45,828 nt of DNA, from assembly GCA_009781635.1 (NCBI GenBank), contig WQXU01000021.1, positions 1 to 45,828 of the forward strand, given 5' to 3'. Source of the DNA: Treponema sp. (GTDB taxonomy: Bacteria > Spirochaetota > Spirochaetia > Treponematales > Breznakiellaceae). How positions within the stretch are numbered: position 1 is the first letter of the stretch; each line of letters starts with the position of its first letter. Positions 8,416 through 16,659 of this stretch are shown here, piece by piece. A program made the position numbers and the translations under genes. Below the pieces are notes generated by a model. It searched no databases. It was not told the DNA's origin and was given only the letters and a program-made list of their open reading frames with translations.

Positions 8416-9732
8416 ATGAAAAAAAGCAGATTATGGGGATTAATTGTTATTATGATGGCAGTGACCTTGGTATTTTTTGCATGTCAAACGGATCCTAAGT
8501 CTTCTAATGTTTATACTGACAGTGTTATGGATAATATCACCAACAATTTTGGCCAGGATTCATCCCGTGAACTTTTGGTACAGTGGCATAAAGCCACAAA
8601 TGTGTCTACGCAGATACTGCAGATTGTGCCGGAGGAAGGCAGCTTTGATGATGCAAAAAGCATAACTGTAACAGGTGTACGCTGGAATCCGACAAGAAAC
8701 CCGCCGGCTCAGAGTGTTGGAAGTTATACGCCCAGAAATATTTTCAAGGCGCATGTGACAGATCTTAATCCGGGTACGCGGTATAAATACCGGGTGGGCA
8801 ATGCAGGAGACTGGTCAGAAACTTTCTATCATTTGACATCAGGCGGAGCCAATACAAATTTCAGTTTTACAGTGGTAGCTGATCCGCAGGACAATGTTTT
8901 TGACGGTATGCGCGTGACACTAAGAGCGGCAAATGAGTTTGATGCAAACAACAGATTTTTCCTTATAGCCGGTGACATCTCAGATTATCCCCAGGAGAAT
9001 ACTCTTGAGTTTATAAATTATACAAAAGCCGCAAATGAATTTAATGTGCGTAGACCTATCGCTGCAACCCAGGGCAATCATGACACCTACATCAATTCCA
9101 ATCCGGAAAACAGAGATCATTACATGTTTGGTTCGGCTGAAGTTTTTAACTCTTTTGTAACCTTCCCTGAAAACGGCTGGAATCAGGGGTCGCATCACGG
9201 CCCGCACAGGAGTAAATCATATTATTTTTACTACAACAATGTTCTTGTTATCATGCTTAACACTTTTGCTACGCAGAATCCCACAGGTCCGTCAGAACCC
9301 AATCATACAGCCCAGGCTAACTGGTTAAGGCAAATCCTGCAGCACGACCGTGATAATAAATTGAGTAAATACACCATTGTAGTTACGCATATTCCTTTCT
9401 TCGCAGGCCGCGGCAGCAGCAATAATAATGAGCCATGGCTGGTAGCGCCGACCCGTGAAGCATACGGAAAGATTTTGACTGACTTTGATGTTGATATTTT
9501 ATTTTCCGGACATGATCATGTGTACGCCCGATCCAATCCGATAAAGATCGGAACAAATCCCGACCTTACAAATATTAATTTTAATCCTACCGCTAACGGA
9601 ACAATTTTTACGATAGCAAGTTCGACAGGACCAAAAATCTATACATTCAGAAACCCCGAGGGAACTACCAATACTTTTATTCCGCGCTCTTACCCAGTAA
9701 GAACAGATACCCAGGCGCCCGGTGTATTCTGA
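8416..9732 (+). CDS. Purple-acid-phosphatase-like metallophosphoesterase lipoprotein
   Basis: This 438-residue protein starts with a lipoprotein signal (basic n-region, hydrophobic stretch, VFFAC lipobox near residue 23), so it is probably membrane-anchored outside the cytoplasm. Residues about 45-140 resemble the fibronectin-like N-terminal domain of purple acid phosphatases. The calcineurin-like domain follows with VVADPQD, AGDISDY, QGNHDTY, VVTHIPFF and SGHDHVYARS, giving the usual metal ligands for phosphate-ester hydrolysis. The substrate is unknown. GGAG precedes the ATG. The frame stops at a TGA (9730-9732) directly after APGVF, but stays open for a further 31 codons that look like the normal family C-terminus (see next entry), so the protein may be truncated. 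Confidence 0.8.
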   Translation: MKKSRLWGLIVIMMAVTLVFFACQTDPKSSNVYTDSVMDNITNNFGQDSSRELLVQWHKATNVSTQILQIVPEEGSFDDAKSITVTGVRWNPTRNPPAQSVGSYTPRNIFKAHVTDLNPGTRYKYRVGNAGDWSETFYHLTSGGANTNFSFTVVADPQDNVFDGMRVTLRAANEFDANNRFFLIAGDISDYPQENTLEFINYTKAANEFNVRRPIAATQGNHDTYINSNPENRDHYMFGSAEVFNSFVTFPENGWNQGSHHGPHRSKSYYFYYNNVLVIMLNTFATQNPTGPSEPNHTAQANWLRQILQHDRDNKLSKYTIVVTHIPFFAGRGSSNNNEPWLVAPTREAYGKILTDFDVDILFSGHDHVYARSNPIKIGTNPDLTNINFNPTANGTIFTIASSTGPKIYTFRNPEGTTNTFIPRSYPVRTDTQAPGVF

Positions 9733-9828
9733 AATGTTAAAGTAACAAATGAAAAAATGGTTGTGACGGCTATGCGTGTAGGCACTGCAACGCCGATTGA
9801 CAGCTATGAAGTAATGGCAAAAAGGTAA
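9733..9828 (+). pseudogene. In-frame C-terminal extension of the metallophosphatase beyond an internal TGA
   Basis: After the TGA at 9730-9732 the same frame continues NVKVTNEKMVVTAMRVGTAT and PIDSYEVMAKR to a TAA at 9826-9828. Such a terminal pair of strands ('V.V....M.V.....G...D.Y.V') is usual at the end of calcineurin-like phosphatase lipoproteins. A single TGG-to-TGA change (Trp to stop) explains it most simply. Readthrough is possible. Selenocysteine is unlikely because I see no clear hairpin just after the TGA. Confidence 0.6.
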
Positions 9829-9838
9829 TTTAATTTTT

Positions 9839-9866
9839 CCGGTTATGCGTTTAAGCGCATAGCCGG
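9839..9866 (+). terminator. Stem-loop after the metallophosphatase gene
   Basis: CCGGTTATGCG (9839-9849) pairs with CGCATAGCCGG (9856-9866) around a 6-nt loop, with one G-T pair. The flanks TTTTT and AAAA extend the stem. It sits 10 bp after the TAA at 9828, not after the TGA, which supports the longer frame as the ancestral gene end. A T-run after the stem is absent. Confidence 0.5.
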
Positions 9867-9935
9867 GAAAACGCTATCAATTATCAATCTGAAATTCTTT
9901 TCCCGAATCATAAAAAAGTTCTAATTTCCGCTTCC

Positions 9936-9981
9936 TTGACAAACTATGCCTGCTTTACTATTGTTATCCCCTTGTTATAAT
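9936..9981 (+). promoter_or_regulatory. Promoter region of type III glutamine synthetase
   Basis: Two overlapping candidates exist: TTGACA (9936-9941), 17 bp, TATTGT (9959-9964); and TTTACT (9954-9959), 16 bp, TATAAT (9976-9981). No sigma54 motif is seen. Confidence 0.45.
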
Positions 9982-10014
9982 GATGATTAGTACAGCGCAG
10001 ATTAGGGAGAAAAC

Positions 10015-12174
10015 ATGAAAGAAATAACAAGTCTGTTCGGCAGCATGGTCTTCAATGACACAGTAATGCAGGCGCGTTTGCCCGAAGATATTTATAAGGC
10101 CTTAAAAAAAACAATTTTGCAGGGTACGCATCTGGAACAGGGTATTGCAGATGCTGTTGCAAACGCAATGAAAGAATGGGCTGTTGAAAAAGGCGCGACT
10201 CATTATACGCACTGGTTCCAGCCTATGACGGGAACAACTGCGGAAAAACATGACAGTTTTATTACTCCTGCTCAGGACGGCAAAATTATAATTGAATTTT
10301 CCGGCAAAGAGCTTGTCCGCGGAGAATCGGATGCATCCAGTTTTCCGTCCGGCGGGCTGCGCGCTACTTTTGAAGCGAGAGGGTACACTGTTTGGGATAT
10401 AACTTCCTATGCATTTATCAAGGACGGCACGCTTTGCATTCCCACTGCTTTCTGCTCTTACTCAGGGGATGCGCTTGATAAAAAGACGCCGCTGCTTCGA
10501 TCCATGGAAGCAATCGACAAGCAGGCTCTTCGCATACTCAGGCTTTTCGGAAACACATCGGCATCCAGGCCGGAGGCAAAACGTGTAATTACAACTGTCG
10601 GGGCTGAACAGGAATATTTTCTTATAGACAAGGATATGTTCCTGCGGCGTCCGGATTTAATTTTTACAGGGAGAACTCTGTTCGGAGCGCGTCCGCCAAA
10701 GGGGCAGGAACTTGACGATCACTATTTTGGCTGTATAAAACCAAGAGTTTCCGCTTTTATGAAAGAGCTGGATGAAGAGCTCTGGAAGCTGGGTGTTTAT
10801 GCCAAAACCAAACATAACGAAACAGCTCCCGCGCAGCATGAACTTGCGCCTGTTTTTACTACAACCAATATCGCAACCGACCATAACCAGCTGACGATGG
10901 AATTAATGAAAAGCATTGCGAATAAACATGGTATGGCATGCCTTCTTCATGAAAAACCCTTTGCCGGCGTTAACGGAAGCGGCAAGCATATTAACTGGTC
11001 GATCACTACGGACACGGGCGTCAACCTGCTTGAACCCGGAGACACGCCGCATGATAACGCCCAATTTCTGCTGTTCTTTGCGGCTGTAATTAAAGCTGTG
11101 GACGAGTATCAGGATTTAATGCGTTTGTCTGCGGCAAGCGCGGCAAACGATCACAGGCTTGGCGCGAATGAAGCGCCGCCTGCAGTTGTGTCAATGTTTA
11201 TTGGCGATGAATTAATGAGTATTCTGGAAGCCCTTGAATCAGGTGCGGCTTACAAGGGAAAAGAAAAAGTGCAGATGGAAATTGGCGTAACGGCGCTGCC
11301 GCATTTTCCGAAGGACTTAACCGATCGCAACCGCACATCTCCCTTTGCTTTTACCGGAAACAAATTCGAGTTTCGCATGCCGGGCTCGGCGCTTTCAGTC
11401 GCAGGTCCCAGCATTGTGTTAAATACAATTGTCGCCGAAGTTCTTGGCCAGTTTGCAGATATTCTTGAATCCGTGCAGAATATAAGTTCAAAACCAAATG
11501 ACTTTACGGCAAAATTGGCGGAGCTTATAAAAAAGACATTTAATGAACACAAAAGAATAATCTTTAACGGGAACAATTATTCAAATGAATGGATTGAGGA
11601 AGCGCAAAAGCGCGGATTATCAAACCTGAAGACAACAGTTGATGCGCTGCCTGAGTTTATTTCAAAAAAGAGCGTAGAGTTATTTACAAAGCACCATGTG
11701 TTTACAGAAACGGAGATCCGTTCGCGTTACGGGATATTAATGGAAGCTTATTGCAAGACGCTGCATATCGAGGCTCTTACAATAATAGACTTGGTCAAAA
11801 GATATGTAGCTCCGGCCTGCGTGGATTATCAAAGGGAACTAGTGGATCTTTTCAGGCAGAAGAAAGCATACGGCGGTTTTGATGTTTCGCTTGAAGAGCA
11901 TTTTCTTGTCCGTATTACAAAACTTTCAGCTAACCTGCTGAAAAAATTAACTGTTCTTGAAAACGCGGTACAGGAATCCCCTAACAGAAAGTTATCTGAA
12001 ACCCGCAGCGGGGAGGATTTGAATCAGATTCTTGAGCAGGCGGGCTTCTGCCGTGACAGGATTAGCGCTGCAATGTCGGAATTACGGCTTATAATTGACG
12101 AGCTTGAAACACTTGTGGCAAAAAAGCACTGGCCAATTCCCACCTATGCGGAAATATTATATAGTGTAATTTAA
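10015..12174 (+). CDS. glnN: Glutamine synthetase type III
   Basis: The 719-residue length and motifs are those of GSIII rather than the ~450-residue GSI. The ATP/glutamate-site segments are present: THWFQPMTG near 61-69, [12 protein letters not shown] near 197, [18 protein letters not shown] near 265-282, [17 protein letters not shown] near 314-330, and the family-specific [16 protein letters not shown] near 436-451. The C-terminal part is mostly helical, as in the family. It condenses ammonium and glutamate with ATP in the cytoplasm. GGGAGA precedes the ATG. It is the first of two unrelated-class glutamine synthetases in the window; the other is GSI at 16660-18090. Confidence 0.95.
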   Translation: MKEITSLFGSMVFNDTVMQARLPEDIYKALKKTILQGTHLEQGIADAVANAMKEWAVEKGATHYTHWFQPMTGTTAEKHDSFITPAQDGKIIIEFSGKELVRGESDASSFPSGGLRATFEARGYTVWDITSYAFIKDGTLCIPTAFCSYSGDALDKKTPLLRSMEAIDKQALRILRLFGNTSASRPEAKRVITTVGAEQEYFLIDKDMFLRRPDLIFTGRTLFGARPPKGQELDDHYFGCIKPRVSAFMKELDEELWKLGVYAKTKHNETAPAQHELAPVFTTTNIATDHNQLTMELMKSIANKHGMACLLHEKPFAGVNGSGKHINWSITTDTGVNLLEPGDTPHDNAQFLLFFAAVIKAVDEYQDLMRLSAASAANDHRLGANEAPPAVVSMFIGDELMSILEALESGAAYKGKEKVQMEIGVTALPHFPKDLTDRNRTSPFAFTGNKFEFRMPGSALSVAGPSIVLNTIVAEVLGQFADILESVQNISSKPNDFTAKLAELIKKTFNEHKRIIFNGNNYSNEWIEEAQKRGLSNLKTTVDALPEFISKKSVELFTKHHVFTETEIRSRYGILMEAYCKTLHIEALTIIDLVKRYVAPACVDYQRELVDLFRQKKAYGGFDVSLEEHFLVRITKLSANLLKKLTVLENAVQESPNRKLSETRSGEDLNQILEQAGFCRDRISAAMSELRLIIDELETLVAKKHWPIPTYAEILYSVI

Positions 12175-12258
12175 ATGACAGATAATGATAAAAGATTGTG
12201 CAATTTCTGATTTGTTTGTTGTTTAAATTAATAGAAACAAAATCACAGGAGGCAAAAG

Positions 12259-13122
12259 ATGAAAAAGTTTCTAGTTTTTTTATGGGTGCTGGTCATGATT
12301 ACAGGACTGGCTGCCGCAGAAGGCATCGGTTTTACTGCCGGTTTGGAAGCAGTTATTTATGATATAAATAAACCGAATGAAAAAGAAGATGCAGAGCCGT
12401 ATATTCAGGCCAATATTATTTACGAGAATGCTTTCATTGATGAAGCGCTGGATTTATACGTAGAGCTGGCTTATGCTATCGGTCTTACAAAAGATGAATA
12501 CGATGATAAAAATCCTCAGGAATTGTATTTTGATATAATGGCCGGATACAATATCGGTTTAGGCGATTCATCAATATTAACTGTAATTCTGGAAAACGAA
12601 AATTTTATGTTGCTTTCACAGGATGAGGATAATGCAGCAGGTATTTTACGGCCGGGCGTCAGATTTAATCAAAGCCTTGATGCAGGCGATATTTATATCC
12701 AGGCGGATGTTCCCTTTGCATATATGTATTTCGGCCTTGATTCATTCATGGGTCTTGATATTACCGCAGGCTGGGAAAGCGAATTTGGCTTGGGTCTTAG
12801 CGTTACAGGTCATATGCTGTTTTCGGATGTATGGGGCGATGACAGCAATGGTTTTACAGGTCTGAGCCTGGCTGCTTCATATGAAACCGGCCCTTTTTAT
12901 ATGGAGTTACTCGCTACAATCCCGGTGAAAGAAGAAGTTGCCTATACTTACTTCGATTCAACAATGATGTCATTAATTGAAGGTATTTCAATTACTCCAT
13001 TGTTTAAATTTACCGTTATGCCCGGGCTTAAGATTTATGCAAGCTGCCGGTTTGATCAAATTAACGTAGAAGGTGTCGATATGGGTATAAGCCCTGGTAT
13101 AGGAATTACCTTCAGCTTCTAG
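12259..13122 (+). CDS. Probable outer-membrane beta-barrel-like protein
   Basis: This 287-residue protein begins with a signal peptide (MKKFLVFLWVLVMITGLAAA, likely cleaved before EG). The mature part is rich in alternating aromatic/polar strands and acidic turns, for example LDLYVELAYAIGLTKDEYDD and MELLATIPVKEEVAYTY. It ends in GIGITFSF, a terminal Phe common in outer-membrane barrels. The family is not recognised. A strong AGGAGG lies 9 nt before the ATG. It follows type III glutamine synthetase by 84 bp and may be cotranscribed, since I see no terminator between them. Transport or a structural role is possible but not shown. Confidence 0.6.
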   Translation: MKKFLVFLWVLVMITGLAAAEGIGFTAGLEAVIYDINKPNEKEDAEPYIQANIIYENAFIDEALDLYVELAYAIGLTKDEYDDKNPQELYFDIMAGYNIGLGDSSILTVILENENFMLLSQDEDNAAGILRPGVRFNQSLDAGDIYIQADVPFAYMYFGLDSFMGLDITAGWESEFGLGLSVTGHMLFSDVWGDDSNGFTGLSLAASYETGPFYMELLATIPVKEEVAYTYFDSTMMSLIEGISITPLFKFTVMPGLKIYASCRFDQINVEGVDMGISPGIGITFSF

Positions 13123-13131
13123 ATTATACGA

Positions 13132-14736
13132 TTAAGACGGCGCTGCGCTTGCCACCTTTGCGGGGTACCATTTTGCAAACCATGCTGTAAATATGCCGAG
13201 TAATGCAATTGGTATATTGGCTATGATACCCCAAAAAGGAACAATACTGCTTCCGGCAATAAACAGCGCCGCAGTTCCTGTTAATATGTTAGTAATACCC
13301 CACATAACTGTTAAGATTCTGTTTGTTTTTATAAAAAGAGGATTTTTGAATGCGTCCTCTCCGCCGTAACTATTGCAGGAGTAATAGGCGGAAAGCGGGA
13401 TGCGGAAAAATGCCGAAGCAAGCCATAATATGCCAAAAGTAAATGAAGCAAGTGATATGCGCCATTCACCGGCGCCGGAAATTAATATGTAAAGGCAAAT
13501 TATTGTTATTATAAAGGCGCCGGTTCTTTCATATGGAGTTGGTTTCAGCCAAAAGTGCAGAAGACATGAAAATGCAGCAGCGCCGATTGCAAGCATAGCT
13601 CCAATATGACTGCTGACAGGCAGAAAAATCCAGAGCGCCAAAAACGGCAGTAAAAGAACAAGCATGTTGGATTTTTTATTGATGCCGGAACCTGTCAGTT
13701 TGTCCTGCCTCTTTTTCCCGAAAAGTTCATCCATTTTTAACATTGTATTAAAATCGCCCAGTGTTCTGTATTGACGATCCATCATGGCCTGCGGGCCGCT
13801 TTTTCTTCCTTCTGAAATATCCAGCCAGACATCAAAGGCAGTTTCTATTTTTGTTGTGTAGGGCGTAAAATTATCAGTTTTTAAAACACATTTTTCTTTT
13901 CCAAGCAATAATTGATAAGTTTTATCAAGATCTGAAAAATGTATTTCCAGGCAGATATCTTTTGTATATGCGTCCGGATTGTAAACAGCCGCCATCTGGC
14001 GCATGAACCTGTACGATTTGTCCGCCTCCTGACTGCCGGATTCATCTGTTTTTGCGATATTCCAGCTTGCATTTGCCAGCTCTGTAAATATTTCCGGCGG
14101 ATATAAAAGCTCATCCAGTTTGCTCTGCGTTTCCGCAGAAAAACTTCCCTTCAGTAAAAACTCATTCCCCGCTTTTTTTACATAAGAAAGATATTCATCT
14201 GTTCTTGCGGATAACTGCGGAATGCGGAAAAGTTCTCCTTCCGGGCAGATAATCTTTGTTAATCTGCTGCCGAAAATAATTTCAAATTGACGCAGCAGCG
14301 CATCATAATTATTTTCTGTTCGGCAGAAACCGCAGGTAGATATTAATACATGACGCTGATGCGAAAGATCGTACCGCGGGGGATGACTGCCCCTGTCATT
14401 AATTTCAGGTAAACTAAGCGGCAGCAGCCTGTCAAGAAACCCCTTGATTTTTGACGGCATGCCGTAATAATAAAGCGGAAAACTCCAGATTATTAAATCA
14501 GCATTCATATACTGCTGTAAATAATCCTGCATATCATCTTTTATGCAGCAAATGCCTGGTGTTTTCGTCCAGCATGTATAACATCCAAGACATGGTTCTA
14601 TTCCCGAATCGCCAATCGTTATTGTCTGCACGGGGTTATTCTTGTTTGGATTTAAGCCGTCCAGAAAGGCATTAGTCAGCTTTAAGGTATTGCTTTTTTC
14701 TTTTTTTGGACTGCCGTTTAACACAAGTATTTTCAT
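13132..14736 (-). CDS. NADPH-dependent FMN reductase/flavodoxin-like domain fused to a membrane domain
   Basis: This 534-residue protein combines two parts. Residues 1-200 match the NADPH-dependent FMN reductase or iron-sulfur-flavoprotein group: LVLNGSPKKEKSNT at the FMN phosphate site, a GCYTCW..TPGICCIKDD cysteine segment near 52-70, and WSFPLYYYGMPSKIKGFLDR near 89-108. Residues 200-350 form a soluble linker. Residues about 350-534 hold five or six hydrophobic segments (for example LLLPFLALWIFLPV and AFIITIICLYILI). A flavin reductase joined to an integral-membrane domain suggests electron transfer at the inner membrane; this is inference. It is the last gene of the minus-strand run, preceded by 12-bp direct repeats and a TATAAT box. 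The ribosome site is weak (CGGCGGAGT). Confidence 0.7.
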   Translation of the reverse strand: MKILVLNGSPKKEKSNTLKLTNAFLDGLNPNKNNPVQTITIGDSGIEPCLGCYTCWTKTPGICCIKDDMQDYLQQYMNADLIIWSFPLYYYGMPSKIKGFLDRLLPLSLPEINDRGSHPPRYDLSHQRHVLISTCGFCRTENNYDALLRQFEIIFGSRLTKIICPEGELFRIPQLSARTDEYLSYVKKAGNEFLLKGSFSAETQSKLDELLYPPEIFTELANASWNIAKTDESGSQEADKSYRFMRQMAAVYNPDAYTKDICLEIHFSDLDKTYQLLLGKEKCVLKTDNFTPYTTKIETAFDVWLDISEGRKSGPQAMMDRQYRTLGDFNTMLKMDELFGKKRQDKLTGSGINKKSNMLVLLLPFLALWIFLPVSSHIGAMLAIGAAAFSCLLHFWLKPTPYERTGAFIITIICLYILISGAGEWRISLASFTFGILWLASAFFRIPLSAYYSCNSYGGEDAFKNPLFIKTNRILTVMWGITNILTGTAALFIAGSSIVPFWGIIANIPIALLGIFTAWFAKWYPAKVASAAPS

Positions 14737-14763
14737 ATTTACTCCGCCGGTTTATATTTTTTG

Positions 14764-14834
14764 ATTATAGGAAGTTATATATGTTCAGGGAATAAAATAA
14801 TTACCAAGATGCAAAATTGCTGTACCAAGATGCA
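14764..14834 (-). promoter_or_regulatory. Promoter with two 12-bp direct repeats before the flavodoxin/membrane gene
   Basis: Read on the minus strand, TGCATCTTGGTA occurs twice (14823-14834 and 14802-14813), identical and exactly 21 bp apart. A TATAAT box follows at 14764-14769 with no good -35 (TTCCCT at 17 bp). Direct repeats about two helical turns apart upstream of a promoter lacking a -35 are the known arrangement for LytTR-domain activators such as AgrA and ComE. A LytTR gene lies 0.4 kb upstream in the same run. Confidence 0.6.
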
Positions 14835-14836
14835 GA

Positions 14837-15235
14837 TTAGTCTTGTTTTTCTTTTCGTTTTTGCAGAAGTTCGTTTATTTCTTTTGTTTCTTTATTTATT
14901 TTTGTAATACTAAGTATTATTGCAAGCATGTAAATCGCAATTGCCATAACGACAAGAACCCATACGGGTATTGAGGAATACCAGTCAAATATTAATCCGA
15001 ATGTGACAAGGACAGCGATTATATAGCATATATCTATCAGGTACTCCAGAATTAAATATTGAATTTCAAGTTTCTTAAGCAAATGGAGACCGGCAATAAT
15101 AACTGTGTTTGCGCCGAATATCTGAAAAATAGTTTCTGTAAAGATTGTTTCAATTTTAAAGAATGCAAAGAAACCGGCAAGAATAACCAATGCAGCGCCG
15201 TTTATAAACATTATGTAAATAACTATTTTTTTCAT
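14837..15235 (-). CDS. DUF3021-like four-helix membrane protein
   Basis: This 132-residue protein has four predicted membrane segments (about 5-25, 36-52, 66-84, 92-112) and a charged Lys/Glu-rich C-terminal tail ending KRKEKQD. Size, topology and position directly after a LytTR gene match the DUF3021 proteins that pair with LytTR regulators in Firmicutes and restrain them at the membrane. The sequence match itself is judged by eye and is weak. The inferred role is a membrane partner or inhibitor of the LytTR protein encoded at 15279-15719. The gap to the LytTR gene is 43 bp and a GGA-rich site precedes the ATG. Confidence 0.55.
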   Translation of the reverse strand: MKKIVIYIMFINGAALVILAGFFAFFKIETIFTETIFQIFGANTVIIAGLHLLKKLEIQYLILEYLIDICYIIAVLVTFGLIFDWYSSIPVWVLVVMAIAIYMLAIILSITKINKETKEINELLQKRKEKQD

Positions 15236-15278
15236 TTTTCCATCCTGTATTTCAAAATAACCTCAACTCAGGGCAATC

Positions 15279-15719
15279 CTATGTTTCAAGAAGTATTTGT
15301 TTTATATTGGCAAGATATTTTCTTGTAACATAAAGGCATTTTCCGTTTGAAAGAACCGCTTCCAGGTGACTGTTTACAAGCGGTTTTATTCTTTCAAGCT
15401 TATTTATATTGACAATGCAATATTTGCTAATCTGTACAAACCCGTTATTTTTAATTTTCTCGTGTATCTGATATAAACGGTTTTTGTTTTGATAATTTTC
15501 ATTCTCGCAGCAGACAATTGTTTTTTTATCCACGCTTTCTATGTAAAAAATATCACTGATATTAACAAGTTTTAATTCATCGTCTGAATAACATTCAATT
15601 TGCATTTCAGCGGATTTTACCAGTGAGACAATGCGTTCAACAATTTTATTCTTTACAGGATACGTAATTAATACTTCGATATCTTTTTGCGCTGTATTTT
15701 GTTCAAGTTTAATTATCAT
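15279..15719 (-). CDS. LytTR-family DNA-binding regulator without receiver domain
   Basis: This 146-residue protein carries a LytTR domain in residues about 45-146, with LVNISDIFYIESVDKKTIVC, RLYQIHEKIKNNGFVQISKY, NINKLERIKP and YVTRKYLANIKQIL. There is no N-terminal response-regulator receiver, so control must come from elsewhere, plausibly the small membrane protein encoded next. Such receiver-less LytTR/membrane-protein pairs form LytTR regulatory systems in streptococci (BrsRM, HdrRM). The gene begins 16 bp after the outer-membrane-like gene, whose last codons contain a GAGGAA that can serve as ribosome site. Likely targets are its own neighbourhood: 12-bp repeats lie before the flavodoxin/membrane gene. 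Confidence 0.85.
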   Translation of the reverse strand: MIIKLEQNTAQKDIEVLITYPVKNKIVERIVSLVKSAEMQIECYSDDELKLVNISDIFYIESVDKKTIVCCENENYQNKNRLYQIHEKIKNNGFVQISKYCIVNINKLERIKPLVNSHLEAVLSNGKCLYVTRKYLANIKQILLET

Positions 15720-15735
15720 TCTGAAATGCTGTTCC

Positions 15736-16638
15736 TCAAAACCGGTAAGTAACTACGGCGGCAATCCTGTAAAATTCCAGATGCACGGGATTTGATGTAT
15801 CAACTGTCCGGCTGCGGTAATACAGATCATTCCAGTTTGATTCAATAAAGTTTCTGCGCGTCCTGCATTGCGTAAGAAGCGTAATGTCCAGATAATTTGT
15901 TACGGAAAAATTAAAAACGCAGGAAAAAATCCAGCGTACAATGTCGTCTCCCCATTTCTCGCGTCCCGGGGTATCGTACAGGTAAAGGTCTGCTTCTGCA
16001 AGAAGCGCCGCCATGCTAAGAATGATGGGCATTTGATACCCGATTACAAAATTACCGTAATAATTCAGTCCGTTGCAGTTTTCTCCGTCATTTTCAAAGT
16101 ACCATGCTTCGCCTGCTTTTGCGCGCGTATTGCCGTGTATGTTAATTTCATGATACGTCCGCGCAATAATATTGTTCCAGTCTCCGGGAAAAATTGCAGC
16201 TAAACTGAACTGAAGCGCGGCTCCTGCATAGGCTTTCCAGAGAAGGGCGTCAAAGGCGCTGCCCTCATGTTCATTGCCGGGAAGATTTAATCCGATTCCG
16301 TATAAATTACTGCCAAAAAGATTTACCGGCCAGCCGGAACCAAGCCTGCCTCCGGCGGATAATTCTGCAAATGCAACCGGCGTCAATATAAGGTCCAAAA
16401 GCCCGTTTACAGAAATGGGAGTCAGCTGGCCTGACAGCGTAAACTTTATATTGTTATCCGCCATTAAAGGATTATCGCTTTGTAAAAACGGGTATATAAA
16501 ATGCCTTTTATATTCAAGTTTTGCTTCCGGCATTGAAGTAGCCTGCAGTACAAGCTCGTTTGCAGGCGCAGTATTTTCGTTTGCAAATAGCGCCTGTGCA
16601 AAAAAAGGAAGGATTAATAAAATTGCAATTTTTTTCAT
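15736..16638 (-). CDS. Probable outer-membrane/porin-like protein
   Basis: This 300-residue protein has a signal peptide (MKKIAILLILPFFAQALFAN, cleavage probably after LFA) and a mature part full of short amphipathic strands, such as FTLSGQLTPISVNGLLDLIL and EFYRIAAVVTYRF. It ends with Phe, as many outer-membrane barrels do. The family is not recognised. AGGAGG precedes the ATG. The gene follows type I glutamine synthetase by 21 bp and precedes the LytTR gene by 16 bp, so it is probably cotranscribed with both. It could be a surface component monitored by, or regulated with, the LytTR pair. This is inference from position only. Confidence 0.6.
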   Translation of the reverse strand: MKKIAILLILPFFAQALFANENTAPANELVLQATSMPEAKLEYKRHFIYPFLQSDNPLMADNNIKFTLSGQLTPISVNGLLDLILTPVAFAELSAGGRLGSGWPVNLFGSNLYGIGLNLPGNEHEGSAFDALLWKAYAGAALQFSLAAIFPGDWNNIIARTYHEINIHGNTRAKAGEAWYFENDGENCNGLNYYGNFVIGYQMPIILSMAALLAEADLYLYDTPGREKWGDDIVRWIFSCVFNFSVTNYLDITLLTQCRTRRNFIESNWNDLYYRSRTVDTSNPVHLEFYRIAAVVTYRF

Positions 16639-16659
16639 GGCATTCCTCCTTAATGATGT

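Noticed and set aside
8416-9828. Selenocysteine insertion at the TGA of the metallophosphatase
   Set aside because: No convincing hairpin follows the TGA within the first 40 nt and the phosphatase family has no selenoprotein members that I know; a TGG-to-TGA change is simpler.
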